Part shown: positions 1 through 10,880 of the stretch, in pieces
How the letters are laid out: every line of letters starts with the position of its first letter
How positions within the stretch are numbered: the stretch's first letter is position 1
Assembly (NCBI GenBank): GCA_030737835.1
Contig: CM060847.1
Location: 19,299,246-19,363,245 of the forward strand
Length of the DNA: 64,000 nt
Source: Acorus gramineus
Taxonomy: Eukaryota; Streptophyta; Magnoliopsida; Acorales; Acoraceae
Reading direction: 5' to 3'
Translations under genes and position numbers: made by a program
Notes under the pieces: model-generated
Told to the model about the DNA's origin: nothing
Database searches by the model: none
Seen by the model: the letters and a program-made list of their open reading frames with translations, nothing else

Positions 1-551
1 TTTTTAAGTTCTAAGCCCTCGAGGTGGCTCAAAACTTAGAAAAGAGAGAGAGGGGGAGAGAGAAATTCCAAGGAAGGAGAAGATGAATAGTGGGAGATAT
101 TTTAGCTTCTCACTTTAAATAAGTCAAACCTCACTTGAATTAGGGCTAATAAAGATTAATTAGGCTTAAGGACTAGATTAGGTGAGTTAAGTGGGCTTTG
201 ACTTGGGTCAACCCAACCACACAAAAAAACAAAAAGGGTTGACCAAGTCATGGGCTCACTTTGACCGAGTCAACTCCCCCAATGACTTCTCGCTCGGTAA
301 AAACCCGGATACGCCCCGGAACTGTGAAATTTCAGAAACGTTGCCGGAATTTGATGAAAATTTCATGAGTGGCTTAGAATGGCACCAGGACACATAATAT
401 GCAGTTAGATTTTTAATCGGAATCCTCTAGGTCAGGATGATAGCTAACAGTCCAAAATTTTAGCGGTTCCGATCGAAAAACGAAAAAACTCAAAAACTGT
501 CAAAATGCTCCAATGGTTACCAGCAGGCCAAAAAGTTACACATATATAACA
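1..551 (-). mobile_element. Partial gypsy LTR (5' end of LTR, minus strand)
   Basis: This is the terminal part of the same long LTR that lies complete at 6975-10161; the two stretches correspond base for base over about 550 bp with scattered substitutions and small indels. On the minus strand it begins with the LTR terminus TGTTATATATGTG at 551 and runs off the left edge. The short reading frame at 191-397 recurs at 9800-10006 and is only a passenger of the repeat. The far end and its target duplication lie outside the window, so solo versus full-length cannot be decided. The insertion cuts the unidentified reading frame at 552-1074. Confidence 0.85.
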
Positions 552-1074
552 CGGCCCCCGCGGCCTCAGTCCCTACACCCTTGCCTTCCTCTGCACCAAC
601 TGTGCCGGAGGCTAAAGCCTCAAAGGCACCCTTAGCCCTTCTCTCCTCCTCCTCAACCCTGGCCTTTGTGGCCCCCCTGTCCAACATCCCCACAATAGCG
701 TCTAAAGATGCCCTCACCTCCTCACTAACTCCCTCAGCCCCTACCCCCTTGACCGCACCCTCAGCTGATCCTTCGGCCTCCAAAACTACGCCTTCGGCAA
801 TCGCCGATTGGCCCCCACGCCTCCTCTTGTGTGTATAACCAATCACACTACCCCCTACCCCCAGGACAGCCCCCGAGGATGCACCCACACCTCCACCCTG
901 GCCCACCAATGGCATCTATGCCGATTGGGTCGTCACCTCCACGACCATCCTCTCCAAACCATCGCTCTCCGATGAGCTAGACCCCGAGGCAGCCCCCCTC
1001 TGCCCTCGGGAAGACCAGAGACGCTTCATCATCGAAGCCGTCTTCTTCCCCTTCGTCATCTCCTCCGATTTCAT
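552..1074 (-). pseudogene. Unidentified minus-strand reading frame, broken by a stop and an LTR
   Basis: A reading frame opens with ATG at 1074 (minus) and runs 52 codons to an amber stop at 918-916. It continues in the same frame, starting with another ATG, until the LTR insertion at 551. The protein is basic and Ser-rich at first (a KKTASMMKRLWSSRG stretch), then Gly/Val-rich, with an RRRGG patch and a long Glu/Ala-rich helical segment. I do not recognise the family. A leader and TATA-like box lie upstream, so it was probably transcribed once. It could be the start of an element-encoded protein or a host gene. The in-frame stop plus truncation makes it a pseudogene as seen here. Confidence 0.45.
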
Positions 1075-1260
1075 GAAGAAAAGAAAACCCACCCCAAAGG
1101 AAACTAGGGCTTCAAAATCAAGAAGAAAGGAGTGATCTAGGGCGAATCAAAGTAAAGGAAATAAAGGTTTTTTGGTTTCAAGCAGAGAAGAAGAAGAAGA
1201 GAGGGAAGAGCAACCGTTTTTATAAACGTGCAGGAGAGAGAGGGTCCCTTTTTCGGTTAT
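1075..1260 (-). promoter_or_regulatory. Promoter and leader of the 552-1074 frame
   Basis: On the minus strand a TATAAAAA box lies at 1217-1224, about 145 bases before the ATG at 1074. Between them is a CT/TC-rich leader (TCTTCTTCTTCTTC type), which is common in plant 5' untranslated regions. Inferred from sequence pattern only. Confidence 0.4.
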
Positions 1261-1280
1261 AAAGGGCCCAGTCGGCCGGC

Positions 1281-2782
1281 GGCTACTCGCGAGTAGCCCT
1301 CCCCCCCTATCCAACGGCTAAATACAAGTAGCCACCCCTCCCTGCTGGCTAAACACCACTAGCCGCCCCCTGCCAGCTTCTCAAACACACTTATTTCCAA
1401 GTTTTCTAAAAACAAGCAGCCATGTATTGGTTTATTTCCAAGTTTTACTTCATCAAACACAACTTTTTTGAAGTTTTACCACAATTACCAGTACCATTCA
1501 GTTCAAATTTCTTCAGTTCTGGTTCTTTTTCCAAAATCTGTCTTTTGAATGATCCAATTCACCAAATCAAAAAACACTTTATTTTACTTTTTGTCTGTGA
1601 TATCCCCTTGATTTGCTGAGCTACCCAAGTATGGGTACGGTAGGTACAAGGAAATTGACGCTGGGCTGCTCTGTGCACGATGGCTAAGAACCCCGTCCGA
1701 GGGTTGGATCACTCGCTTCCTTACTTTTACTCACTCTCCCACCTGGATCACTCCTTAGATGACTATTCTAGTCAAAACCCAGCCTCTGATGACCTAAATT
1801 AAATCCCTGAATGGTATTGGTCATGTGTCCTAAACTTCTTGAAGGCTGGACCGACCAAAATAAGGGTCTCTTTCCTTATCATTGATCGACGACTTTTTGT
1901 TTCACGCAAAGACTCCGTCCGATGAGGGACAATTGTAGATACCATAATTTTGACCGTCCAAAGAAAAAAATTTACTTCAAGTAATATTGGAAACCACCAC
2001 ATTTGGACATCTAATAGAAAACTCCCTTAGAAACCAAGACCGGAAACCCTAAGTCCAACACTTAGAAAAATCTAAGAACCTGGACATGGGCGGCTACTTG
2101 AGAGTAGCCCCTCATACCAGGCGGCTAGTTTCAACTAGTCGCCCCCCAAACCAATCCCAAACCGCCTTCCTGGATGGGACATAAAGCAAGCATGATTGCG
2201 ACGGATTGTCCCTTTTAGCCGCCCCATCTCAGCCGGTTCAACCTTAGTAACCGACCCAAGCCACCGCTTGTCAGAGATGGGACGTTTGGCAGGTTATGAT
2301 GGGGGTGGCTACCTGAGAGTAGCCGCCCCTCACCAGGCGGCTAGTTAACACTAGCCGCCCCTAGCCTGGACATTGTCAAAGAACAAAGATTTAATGGAAT
2401 GTCAAATCAAGCACCTTATTATCCATTTTGATCTATTGTCTAGTTGACACTCCCCTACACATCATTTACTAAAAATAGGGGGTCTCTAAGCATTCATTAA
2501 TCATCAATTAATTCCCAAGCATAATCAATAATACGCAACAACCCACATTCCCAATACAAGCCTATACCCCCCACACCACCACTTCAAAAACCCTTGATAG
2601 AGAAAGTGAGAGAGAAACCCATTCCTTGCATAAATCCACTCTCTAAAACCCAGGTTAAACCTAGAGTAATCTTTGCCAACATCCAAAACCAAACCCTACC
2701 CAGGTTCTGCTCAAATCGAACCAGGTCCCAGGCGGCTACTTATACCCAACCGCCCCCACCAAGCGGCTAAATCCCACTAGCC
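1281..2782. repeat. Four dispersed sets of paired palindromes
   Basis: Four places carry a double palindrome: one GGCTACT...AGTAGCC motif followed 10-40 bases later by one or two GGCTAGT...ACTAGCC-like motifs. They lie at 1281-1298 (a perfect 18-nt palindrome) with 1316-1333 and 1347-1364; 2092-2109 with 2120-2143; 2307-2324 with 2336-2359 (10-bp perfect arms, 4-nt loop); and 2731-2754 with 2764-2782 (weaker). The stretches between them are low in coding potential and unclassified. The whole block may be an LTR or untranslated region of an element I cannot name. Confidence 0.7.
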
Positions 2783-3222
2783 ATCCCTTCCCCTACCCCA
2801 CCTAAGTCCAAATTCTCCTTTAAGTCAGGTTCCCGAAGCAAAAGAGGATCCTTGTCTTCACCTCTGTGTATGGCATACTCGTGTCTCAGAGCGGAGACCC
2901 CACAAACTCCCCCACGAAGGCGATCAAATCCACCCTCAACTTTTCCTGCTTTTTGAGAAAAGCAGGTGGCGATCACAACCATCCCTGAATCCTCCTGAGG
3001 ACCCGTCGGCCGCCTTAGCCAGGAACGAAAAAACCAAACCACCACCCCTTCCGAGAGACGATCTGACCGAGCTTGCCAAGGCGCAGCTCTTCGGATCTGA
3101 GCCTCCGAAGAACCCCCACACATGCAGACCCCGAAAGGACCAGGAAGAGAGGGAGGAAGGCTTTCTGGAGCACCCCCAACCACCCCCCTTCCAAAATCCG
3201 ATACCGACATTATGGTGTACAT
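2767..3222 (-). other. GC-rich stretch with overlapping open frames, unassigned
   Basis: Two minus-strand frames are open here (2767-3222, 151 codons; 2936-3121, 61 codons), but neither shows a recognisable motif and both are low-complexity Gly/Arg/Ser-rich. Codon structure gives no clear winner. It lies directly upstream of the Ulp1-like remnant on the opposite strand and may be part of the same transposon. I do not call a gene. Confidence 0.2.
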
Positions 3223-3302
3223 GAGGTAAGTTAAATTATCATATCAATGTGGTATGCAATCATAAATTCATTAAATTTCAAATATTTATTATTAATTCTC
3301 AG

Positions 3303-3872
3303 CTATTTACAAAAGGTGAATGTAAATTCCAGTTATGGATTTATCAATCCTACTTCTGTGTCCGCCTAAAAAACATCAATAGTTGTGCGGGCTTTGACTG
3401 ATCGGTTTGGGAATGCTCCCCATGTTGATCTATTTCTATTGCCTTATAACCTAGAGTAATTTTCTAAATTTCATAAGTTACGTATATTTATAATATTATG
3501 TTCATTGCATTTTTAACATTTTCATATTTTAATTATGGAAAATGTTTAGCCAACATTGGATCTTGTTGATCATGAGCCCCAATGAACATATAGTTTATTA
3601 TTTGGATCCATTGGCACATTTGATTCGTAAAGAAATCAAAACGGTCATAAACCTGTAAGTATTTTGATGTTCATGTACTCCTCATATTTATTACAAAATT
3701 ACTCTTAATCTTAAAATTGTTTCTAAGGGAGCTGGGAATCAAATATAAACCTGTAAGTATTTAAAAATAACACACATTTCCTTATGTCCTTCATTTCCTT
3801 AAAAAAAACTCTGACGTTTATTGTTTCAATAAGCAGAGCATGTATGCACTTGTTTTGCAGTTATTTAAGTAA
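3303..3872 (+). pseudogene. Ulp1-type (C48) cysteine protease remnant of a DNA transposon, with introns
   Basis: Exons can be read at 3303-3455, 3550-3654, 3728-3752 and from 3861. The introns are GT...AG (GTAATT..TTTAG at 3456-3549, GTAAGT..CTAAG, GTAAGT..TTGCAG), and joining them keeps one phase. The frame reads TDRFGNAPHVDLFLLPYNL, then after the first intron DQHWILLIMSPNEHIVYYLDPL-type sequence. That is the His-Trp and Asp part of the Ulp1/C48 catalytic domain found in the accessory protein of plant CACTA (En/Spm) and some Mutator elements. The catalytic Cys/Gln part is not present. An in-frame TAA lies at 3367-3369. The last-intron region (about 3815-3890) recurs at 14935-15010. Family assignment is from motif reading; which transposon superfamily it came from is open. 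Confidence 0.7.
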
Positions 3873-4058
3873 TAATGAATGTATTCATAATGATCATAAT
3901 GATACACTGTGTCTAGTAATTGTGCTTATTTATGCTCTTCCTTCTCGGTGAAAAGGAGAACAACAAACAAAACAAGACAGAAAAATATACTTTGGAATAC
4001 AAATTTACTCTGTTTTACTCACCAAAATAAAAATTTACTCTGTTTTCTAATTTCTCAT

Positions 4059-5795
4059 TGTTTTACACCCTTCACAATACACTACACATGATTTTTTTAT
4101 AAAAATCAAGCAGCAACAAGGATTTTTCAACTCCCAATAGAATGTTTCACCTCTCAATATATTTAATGGTATAAATGCCAATTACTTTTCAAGGTGATGT
4201 TTGGTTTCTCTTCAGACACACTTGATGACTCTTAAAGTCTCCAAGACAACGATATTAAAATCTATAAATTTGTTTAATGTTCCAACAATGCCTCCAATAT
4301 ACGAACTTTGTTTTGCACACCCAAACTTGCTACATCTCTTTTGAAATCCTTTCTGACTAATAGTTTTGTGAATATATCCACTTTTTTATTCAGGTTTTTT
4401 AAAGAATGGAGCTCCCCATAATTTAATCCATTTACTTCTTTCACACAATGGGGAGGTGCTTACCGATTTAACTAAAGTTTTATTCGGTTTTATAGTAGTC
4501 CACATGAATAATTTCTTCTTTCAAAAGCTCTATACAATAATTTCTTCTCACAAGCTCTGGATAAAAAGGTAATATAGAATCAAATTGGATCATTCACCAA
4601 ACCATCAACACCAAACCATAACTCTTAGACTCATGTTATTGTGCTCTCAAAGGTATACATATTCAATTCACTGGAGTTAAACACCAACAACTCCTCTGTA
4701 TTTTGGGATGCCAGAGAAGAAGTTGTTGGATGTAATTGCGGCCACAATGGATGTAACCGAGGCCAAAATGGGATGAACTTGAATTTAGCTTGAGTTGCAA
4801 CTCCAATAAGGAATACAGAGTTCCTATCACTAACAAGTGTTCCGAATCCTGCTCTTGTATCAGACTCCAATCATCATGCTACATCAAATGCTGCTTCTTT
4901 TTTTCTTCTACGAAGATAAAAAAGAATTGGGTTGGGTATGTGTCTGTGAAACCTCAGGATTTAAAATGATTAGGTGCAAGAAATTATGGTGCAAGAAATT
5001 TGATGTTAATTGTAACATCCTATACTTACACATAAAGATATTGTATGCTTTGACACTTGTTAAGCTCGGGACTTTAAAAAGTGTCTTGGTGTGTAAGAGA
5101 AGTGCTCGTGGGACTACATTCATGGTGTGCAGGAATGCACATCACCATCATCTTCACCCCATTCATAAGTCTCCAGGGACTCTTTGTTATCCCAGCCCAA
5201 TAGCGAACAAATCGTTAATTTTCCTTTTTGCAAGATAAATACATGTGGTAGGTGTGTAACACTATAGAAAAATGATATAAGAATCTAATCTATGTCAAGA
5301 TCTTAGGCAACCTCTCTCAAAGAGAAGGAAAAGTAAAATAATCCAATATTATTTATAGATAAAAGTTGAATATGTCATTTGGCTACAAGTCTTTATTATA
5401 AGAACTCAATAAGACCTCCTTAAACCTAATTGCAAGCTTACTGAAAATAGAAAATATTAAATAAATATAACAGCTATTTATTCTAAGATCCTACAAATCA
5501 ATCAGAATAGATGGCAAACAATTCTGATATTTGTGTAAAGAAAAACAACAATGCAAATTATTACCTTAAATAACAAATTTGCTTATTTAATAGCTTTAAT
5601 GATGAAATATAGCAAAAATAAATATCTCTACGAAATAATTTAGCATGTCAGTTTATGGGATTCTGAGATGGTCTCAATTATTCTTGTTATCTGCTATTCT
5701 CACAAATTTCTTCCTGGATCTATTTTGATGGACTGATCCTTCTAATAACATATCGGTCATCCGTTCTATATCATTCTCCTTCACTTGAGAAGAAC
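4059..5795 (-). mobile_element. Composite retroelement repeat, copy 1 (copia-like end plus LTR-like DNA)
   Basis: On the minus strand a copia-type RNase H tail can be read around 4379-4290 (VDIFTKLL followed by a degraded LG motif). It is followed by a purine tract (GGAGGCA) and an LTR-like start TGTTGGAACATT at 4287, with the LTR running down to about 4059. Upstream on the same strand (about 5200-5650) is a second LTR-like stretch with a TATA-type signal (TATCTATAAATAAT). The frames are full of stops. The block is repeated at 12886-14575 and, in part, at 14622-14905. The open frames in this region (4631-4870, 4837-5238, 4908-5123) show no family features. Confidence 0.6.
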
Positions 5796-6290
5796 TTGAC
5801 CTCGAGTTCAAATGAAAAGAATTTGATAGATTAGGGGGTTGATATTTGATGTAGTATGTCTCCTTGGATGTAGGGCTGGTTAACAAAGATTTGCCCTTAT
5901 CCTTCAGAGACTTGGGGACCGGCTATTGTCCCAAGGGGACATTGCGATTTTGTGTCTCCTAGAAAAATACATAAGTGTTGTCGCGGCCTCGATTGGTGAT
6001 GTCAACGTTGTATTTCTAAGGTCTATCCAACAATACACGGTTAGCATCCATGCCCACCACGTTGAGACGCCCCACGTCTCTACATTATTTACAGATAGAG
6101 ATAGGTATCCTACAAACTTTTGTTACCTTTACGAACATGCCTTTCTTGATCCAACATATAGAGTAAGGCGCGTGATGCATCTCCGTTGGTAGCTTTAAAA
6201 GTGGTCCACCAATTTTCTCGAAATAAAATTTTTGAAGCTCCCACTATCCACGATCAAATCGCATACATTCTTGTTCATCATGTAAGGGCA
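5674..6290 (-). pseudogene. Ty3/gypsy aspartic protease relic
   Basis: Minus-strand translation, allowing one frameshift near 6190, gives the gypsy protease signature: VCDLIVDSGSFKNFISRKLV (active-site D-S-G), then LPTEMHHAPYSICWIKKG, then a VVGMDANRVLLDRP block equivalent to the DACHVLLGRPWQ region, and a linker ending near 5674. Stop codons interrupt it (in the ICK*CRD and RP*KYN segments). No reverse transcriptase follows; the sequence passes straight into the composite repeat at 4059-5795, so pol was deleted. The short plus-strand frame at 5926-6192 is a shadow. Confidence 0.7.
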
Positions 6291-6429
6291 AAAATGCCAA
6301 TACACAAAAGAGGTCAACCCCCACCTGACTCTACGTAGCGCCAATAATGACGAAGTCCTATGTGGTTCGTGTGAACTACACAAACTGTTTACCATTACAA
6401 GAATTTTTCCTGAATCGAAACAATCTAAA

Positions 6430-6902
6430 CTACAGAAACAGCTTACCATTACAATGACATATTGGCAAACATTATCCGATCCATTCAATTTATTTTATTT
6501 TATTTCAAATGGGTTCTCGTCCCAGAATGAGGGGAAAGAAAAGTCAGTTGAACAATTCTTCGTTAATATAAAATTTCATAGAGATTTTCGTGGATTAATT
6601 CACCACCATATATCTGGATGTGTCTGGTAAACATTAACTACTCATTATAAGATTAAAAGAATAGCTATGGTCAAACTTATTTGACCAGGTCAATTTCTAG
6701 ACAGAGATTACTTGTTATTATGCCATTAATCTAATAAAGTGGACAGTGTTTGATTGATTTGCTGACCATTTCAATGGCACCTGATCACTCTTCAATAACT
6801 ATAAATAGCCAGCCATACACGAGAACTCACAACCCACCAATCTCCAAATACTTCTGAGAACCTAAGCTTAGAGTAAGCTAAGTATTATTTGGATTGAATA
6901 CA
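6430..6902 (+). promoter_or_regulatory. Promoter and 5' leader of GLP1
   Basis: A TATAAATA box lies at 6800-6807, 96 bases before the ATG at 6903. The upstream block from about 6433, including the phrase GGGTTCTCGTCCCAGAATG, is shared with the truncated GLP copy (from about 12412) and, more distantly, with the GLP2 upstream region (from about 40940). The shared block implies that the promoters were duplicated with the genes. Confidence 0.65.
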
Positions 6903-9900
6903 ATGGCTTCTGCAATGTTGATAGTTGTCCTCCTCGCCATGGCTTCCTCGGTAGTCCTCGCCTCAGACCCCAGCTGTCACGCCCCAGGGCGGCCGTCCCC
7001 GGGTCGCGGCAAGTGTATACAAGATATCAGCAGTCTAAACAGGGAATCAATAAATCACTCTAAACAACTACTAAAATGACAACAACACAGATGAAAGCAA
7101 GGCTGACATAATATATACACAGATAGCGGAAGCTAAAAAGACTGAATCTGTAATCCAAAAACATACTACAGACTCGATACAAATCAAATGTCCTGTGAGA
7201 GCCAATATATACACATACATCCAAATAATACACAACTGGGTGCCCAGGCACAGAATATATACATACAATCAAAAGGAAGGATGCTGATGGCCTCAGAAAC
7301 TCGCGGGACGTAGCGCTACTCCGCTACTGGTGCAGTCGCTCAGGGAGCTCCTCCTTCAAATCCTCCTCAGTAATCACTGGAAAAACAATTATGCGAGGGG
7401 TGAGCCACACGCTCAGTGAACAGCACAACCCATGCATCACAGTTTATATTAACCACAAATAATCAACAACTAGCCTCAAAGTGGCAAATCAACATAAATC
7501 CAATGGTTCGTGCATCGCCGAACCACCATACCCTCACCCTCACCCTCAATAGGTGACATAGGATAGTGGGACTTATAATCATCCAAACACATCCATACAC
7601 ATCCATACACCCTCACCCTCACCCCTCAATAGGTGACATAGGATATTGGGACTGACTAGGCTGTTAATCACCCTTGGTCCACCGATAGCCTCTCCTCCAC
7701 ACCGTAGCTTACCTGGTCTACTCCCACGTTCAGCACAGTCCGAGTCCAAGATCAGGAGGTGCCTACTGATGGGAGCCCTCTGTCAGGATAGCCTGCTATT
7801 GCCTGGTCTACTCCCACATTCAGCACAGTCTGAGTCCAATATCAGGAGGTGCCTACTAATGGGAGCCCTCTGTCAGGATAGTCTGTCTATGCTGAGGAGT
7901 CCCTACACGGATCCAACGAAGGGGAGAGAAACAGCCTACCCACACGCATATGATCCACTCGGATCCGCTGACAACACATCTCTACAACTCTAGTGTCTTG
8001 AATTCATCAGAATTCCTCCAGGGCGCATAACCAAGATGCGGGGAACATGCATTAATGTAGATGGGAAAAGAAACCTTGGGAGGGCACCATGAGGTCCCGA
8101 TATAGGACATCCCGACAACCAAACAAGGAACACGGAGCACCCTAGCCCGGGTCTCAATGTTGACCTCGCAAGGCCCCTTAATTTTCCCTAAGGCATGCAC
8201 TAATAGTACCAGTTGCATTTAATTTAACAAATTAAACTAATAGGAGCATACAAAGGCCGAGGCTTTCCTAGCATGATAACAAGGTGACAAGGATGCATGG
8301 CCCTTACACAACCTAAGGGTGCAAGTCCCTAACATACTCAGTCTAGGGTAGCATGCATACTACATATCAATCATGCTTGCATGGATTACATATTAAACAG
8401 GTTAATATTAATCTATGGTGCCCCAGGGGAGGACGGTATACGCCCAAGTGCATATAGCGCCTCCCAACTGGGTTGGATTGTCCCACTCACCGGAAGTCGG
8501 GTCGTCGCGCGACCGTCCGTCAAGATCTGCAAGACAGGGTATCAACTTGGTGAGTAAAATCCACAAATACCACAAAAATACACAAAATACTCTAAAAATA
8601 CCCAACACTCGGGCAAACGTACATACGGCCCGTACGCACGCTAGCCCGAGCACCCCGACTCACCCCCGCACCACCGGCAACCACCCGCACGGCCACCCGC
8701 CCCCGGATGCACCGCCGCGCCCCAGCCCGCGAGCCCAGGCGCCCTGCCGAGCCCCTGCCCGCACGCCAGGACACGCCGCCGAGCTCCCCGGGTGCACCGC
8801 GCGCTCACTACGTCCCAGCGCAGCAGCCTGCGCGCACACCGTACGCCCCGCGTCCAGCGCCCCGCCCCGTGCGCACTCCGCGCGCACCACCACGCGCATC
8901 ACCCTTCGACCAGCCGCTCACCCAGCCCCGGGTGCACCCGTGCGCACTGCGCCCCAGCGCAGCTCCCCGCACGCGCACCCGCCCGCTTGCACCCACTGCT
9001 CTCCTCACCGCGCGCACGCCTGCGCCTCTGCCCAGCGCCCCGCGCGCATGCTCCTGCACGGTGCTCAGCGCCCAACGCCCCAGCGCCCAGCACCCTCGCC
9101 CACCACACCCAGCACGCCTAGCACCCAGCACACCCAGCACCCAGCACGCCCGCGCGCACGTCCGCGCGTACGCGCGCGCGCGCCCTGCCGCTGCACGCCT
9201 GCTGCGCCTGCCTGATGCGCTGCCTGTGCTGCCTGCTGCCCGAGACTGCCAACCTCTCTGCCCGAGCTCCTCTACCACCAACCACCGGCCACCAATGGCC
9301 TCCGACCGCCCCCAACCACCACCGACAGCCACCCACAGCTGCCGACCACCACCCAACCTCAAAACCACCCTCCTAACAAGCATCTAAGCCAAAAAAAGAA
9401 GGAAAAAGAGCTTACCAAGGGAAGGAAGGGAAGTTCGGTTGCTCTCCGCGCACCGAAACACCTCCCCAAAGACCTCCACCGCCAAGCTCCTCCCTAGCCC
9501 TCGAAATGGCTCAAATCAGGGGAGAAAAGAGAGGGGGAGAAGGGGCTAAACACCTCGGAATTCGAATCCGAAAACACCGGGGTGTAGATCGGGACCGGAT
9601 CTAACCTTTCTATGTTTTGAGTTTTAAGCTTCAAGCATCCTAGGTGGCTCAAAACTAAGAAAAAGAGAGAGGGGGAGAGAGAAATTCCAAGGGAGAAGAT
9701 GATGAATAGTGAGGAACCTTTTTAGCTTTCACATTAAATAAGTCAACACTCACTTGAATTAGGGTAAACAAGATTAATTAGGGCTAAGAGAAGGTTTAAG
9801 TGGGATTTGACTTGGGTCAACCCAACCACACAAAAAAACAAAAAGGGTTGACCAAGTCATGGGCCCACTTTGACCGAGTCAACTCTCCCAATGACTTCTC

Positions 9901-10880
9901 GCTCGGTCAAAACCCGGATACGCCCCGGAACTGTGAAATTTTGGAAACGTTACCGGAATTCGATGAAAATTTTGTGAGTGGCTTAGAATGGCACCAGGAC
10001 ACATAATATGCAGTTAGATTTTCAATCGGAGTCCTCTAGCTCAGGACGATAGCTAACAGTCCAAAATTTTAGCGGTTCCGATCGAAAAACGAAAAAAACT
10101 CAAAAACTGCCAGAATGCTCCAATGGTTACCAGCAGGCTAAAAAGTGACACATATATAACACCAGCCCACTCCAAGACTTCTGCGTCGCCGACAAAACTT
10201 CTCCAGGTACTAAGATTAACACACGCAGTTTCTATGCTTGATCAACTAGTACTTTATCACGTGATTGAATTGTCTAAATACATGTAATAATACTTGTATA
10301 TAGAGAGCTCATTATGTTAACTGGGTATTTCATGTTTCCAGTTCTGGTCAATGGATTCGTCTGCAAGAACCCCATGGATGTGAATGCGGAGGACTTCTTC
10401 TTCTCAGGCCTGAACAAGCCGGGGAACACCAACAACAGACTTGGATCGAACGTCACCGCGGTGAACGTGAATAAGATAGCTGGTCTAAACACTTTGGGCA
10501 TCTCTCTCGCCCGCATCGACTTCGCCCCATACGGGCTCAACCCACCACACACACATCCCCGAGCAACGGAGGTACTTACGGTGATTGAGGGCACTCTCCT
10601 CATCAGCTTCGTCACTTCCAACCCCCAAAACCGTCTCATCTTCAAAGTCCTCAACGCGGGTGATGTTTTTGTGTTTCCTGAAGGGCTCATTCACTTCCAG
10701 TTCAACCGTGGACACAAGAACGCGGTGGCAATCGCAGGTTTGAGTAGCCAAAACCCTGGTGTGATCACTGTCGCTAATGCGGTGTTTGGATCAAATCTAA
10801 AGATCGATGAGAGCATTCTCGCCAAGGTGTTTCAGGTGGACAAGAAAGTGATAGACTACCCAGTGAGATTGGTAGCTTGA
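6903..10880 (+). pseudogene. Germin-like protein gene GLP1, disrupted in exon 1 by a solo LTR
   Basis: Exon 1 starts at 6903 with a 24-codon signal-peptide region (MASAMLIVVLLAMASSVVLA). It is cut at 6974 by the LTR 6975-10161 and resumes after the duplicated CCAGC at 10167-10206 ([13 protein letters not shown]). Intron 10207-10341 is GT..AG; exon 2 is 10342-10880. Without the insertion the frame would be open and 216 residues long. Exon 2 keeps germin box 1 ([13 protein letters not shown]: two His and Glu), box 2 ([16 protein letters not shown]: fourth ligand His), a NVT glycosylation site and the second Cys (NGFVCK). Germin-like proteins are secreted cupins of the cell wall, some with superoxide dismutase or oxalate oxidase activity. 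The C-terminus ends YPVRLVA instead of the YLQ(N/S)QFWEDNNN of GLP2 and GLP3. Very probably non-functional unless the LTR can be spliced out. Confidence 0.92.
6975..10161 (-). mobile_element. Solo LTR (3187 bp) of the long-LTR gypsy family, in GLP1 exon 1
   Basis: On the plus strand the insert begins TGTCACGCCCC and ends ATATATAACA, the reverse complement of an LTR running TGTTATATATGTG...GGGGCGTGACA. The 5-bp target duplication CCAGC flanks it at 6970-6974 and 10162-10166. There is no internal region, so it is a solo LTR left by LTR-LTR recombination. It contains a very GC-rich segment (about 8640-9240) whose overlapping open frames are not genes, the ACCCTC-type repeat (7540-7625), the hairpin at 7504-7525, and the conserved 36-nt block at 8491-8526. 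Closest relatives here are 1-551 and 47999-51046. Confidence 0.95.

Noticed and set aside
191-397. A 68-residue frame repeated almost identically at 9800-10006.
   Set aside because: Both are the same position of two LTR copies; no start context, and the minus-strand orientation of the LTR makes it antisense.
1281-2359. Could the repeated palindromes be a CRISPR array?
   Set aside because: Spacing is irregular, repeats are palindrome pairs without unique spacers of constant length, and the DNA is plant.
2767-3222. A 151-codon minus-strand frame as a gene.
   Set aside because: Low-complexity Gly/Arg/Pro composition, a second overlapping frame on the same strand and no recognisable motif; left as unassigned.
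4837-5238. A 133-codon open frame in the composite repeat.
   Set aside because: In copy 2 the equivalent region (about 13640-14029) is broken by shifts, so the frame is not conserved; no family features.
7060-7272. Hydrophobic, membrane-like small frames, recurring at 50747-50950 and 24755-25078.
   Set aside because: They lie in the U5 part of the LTRs and come from T-rich sequence; frame and length are not kept between copies.
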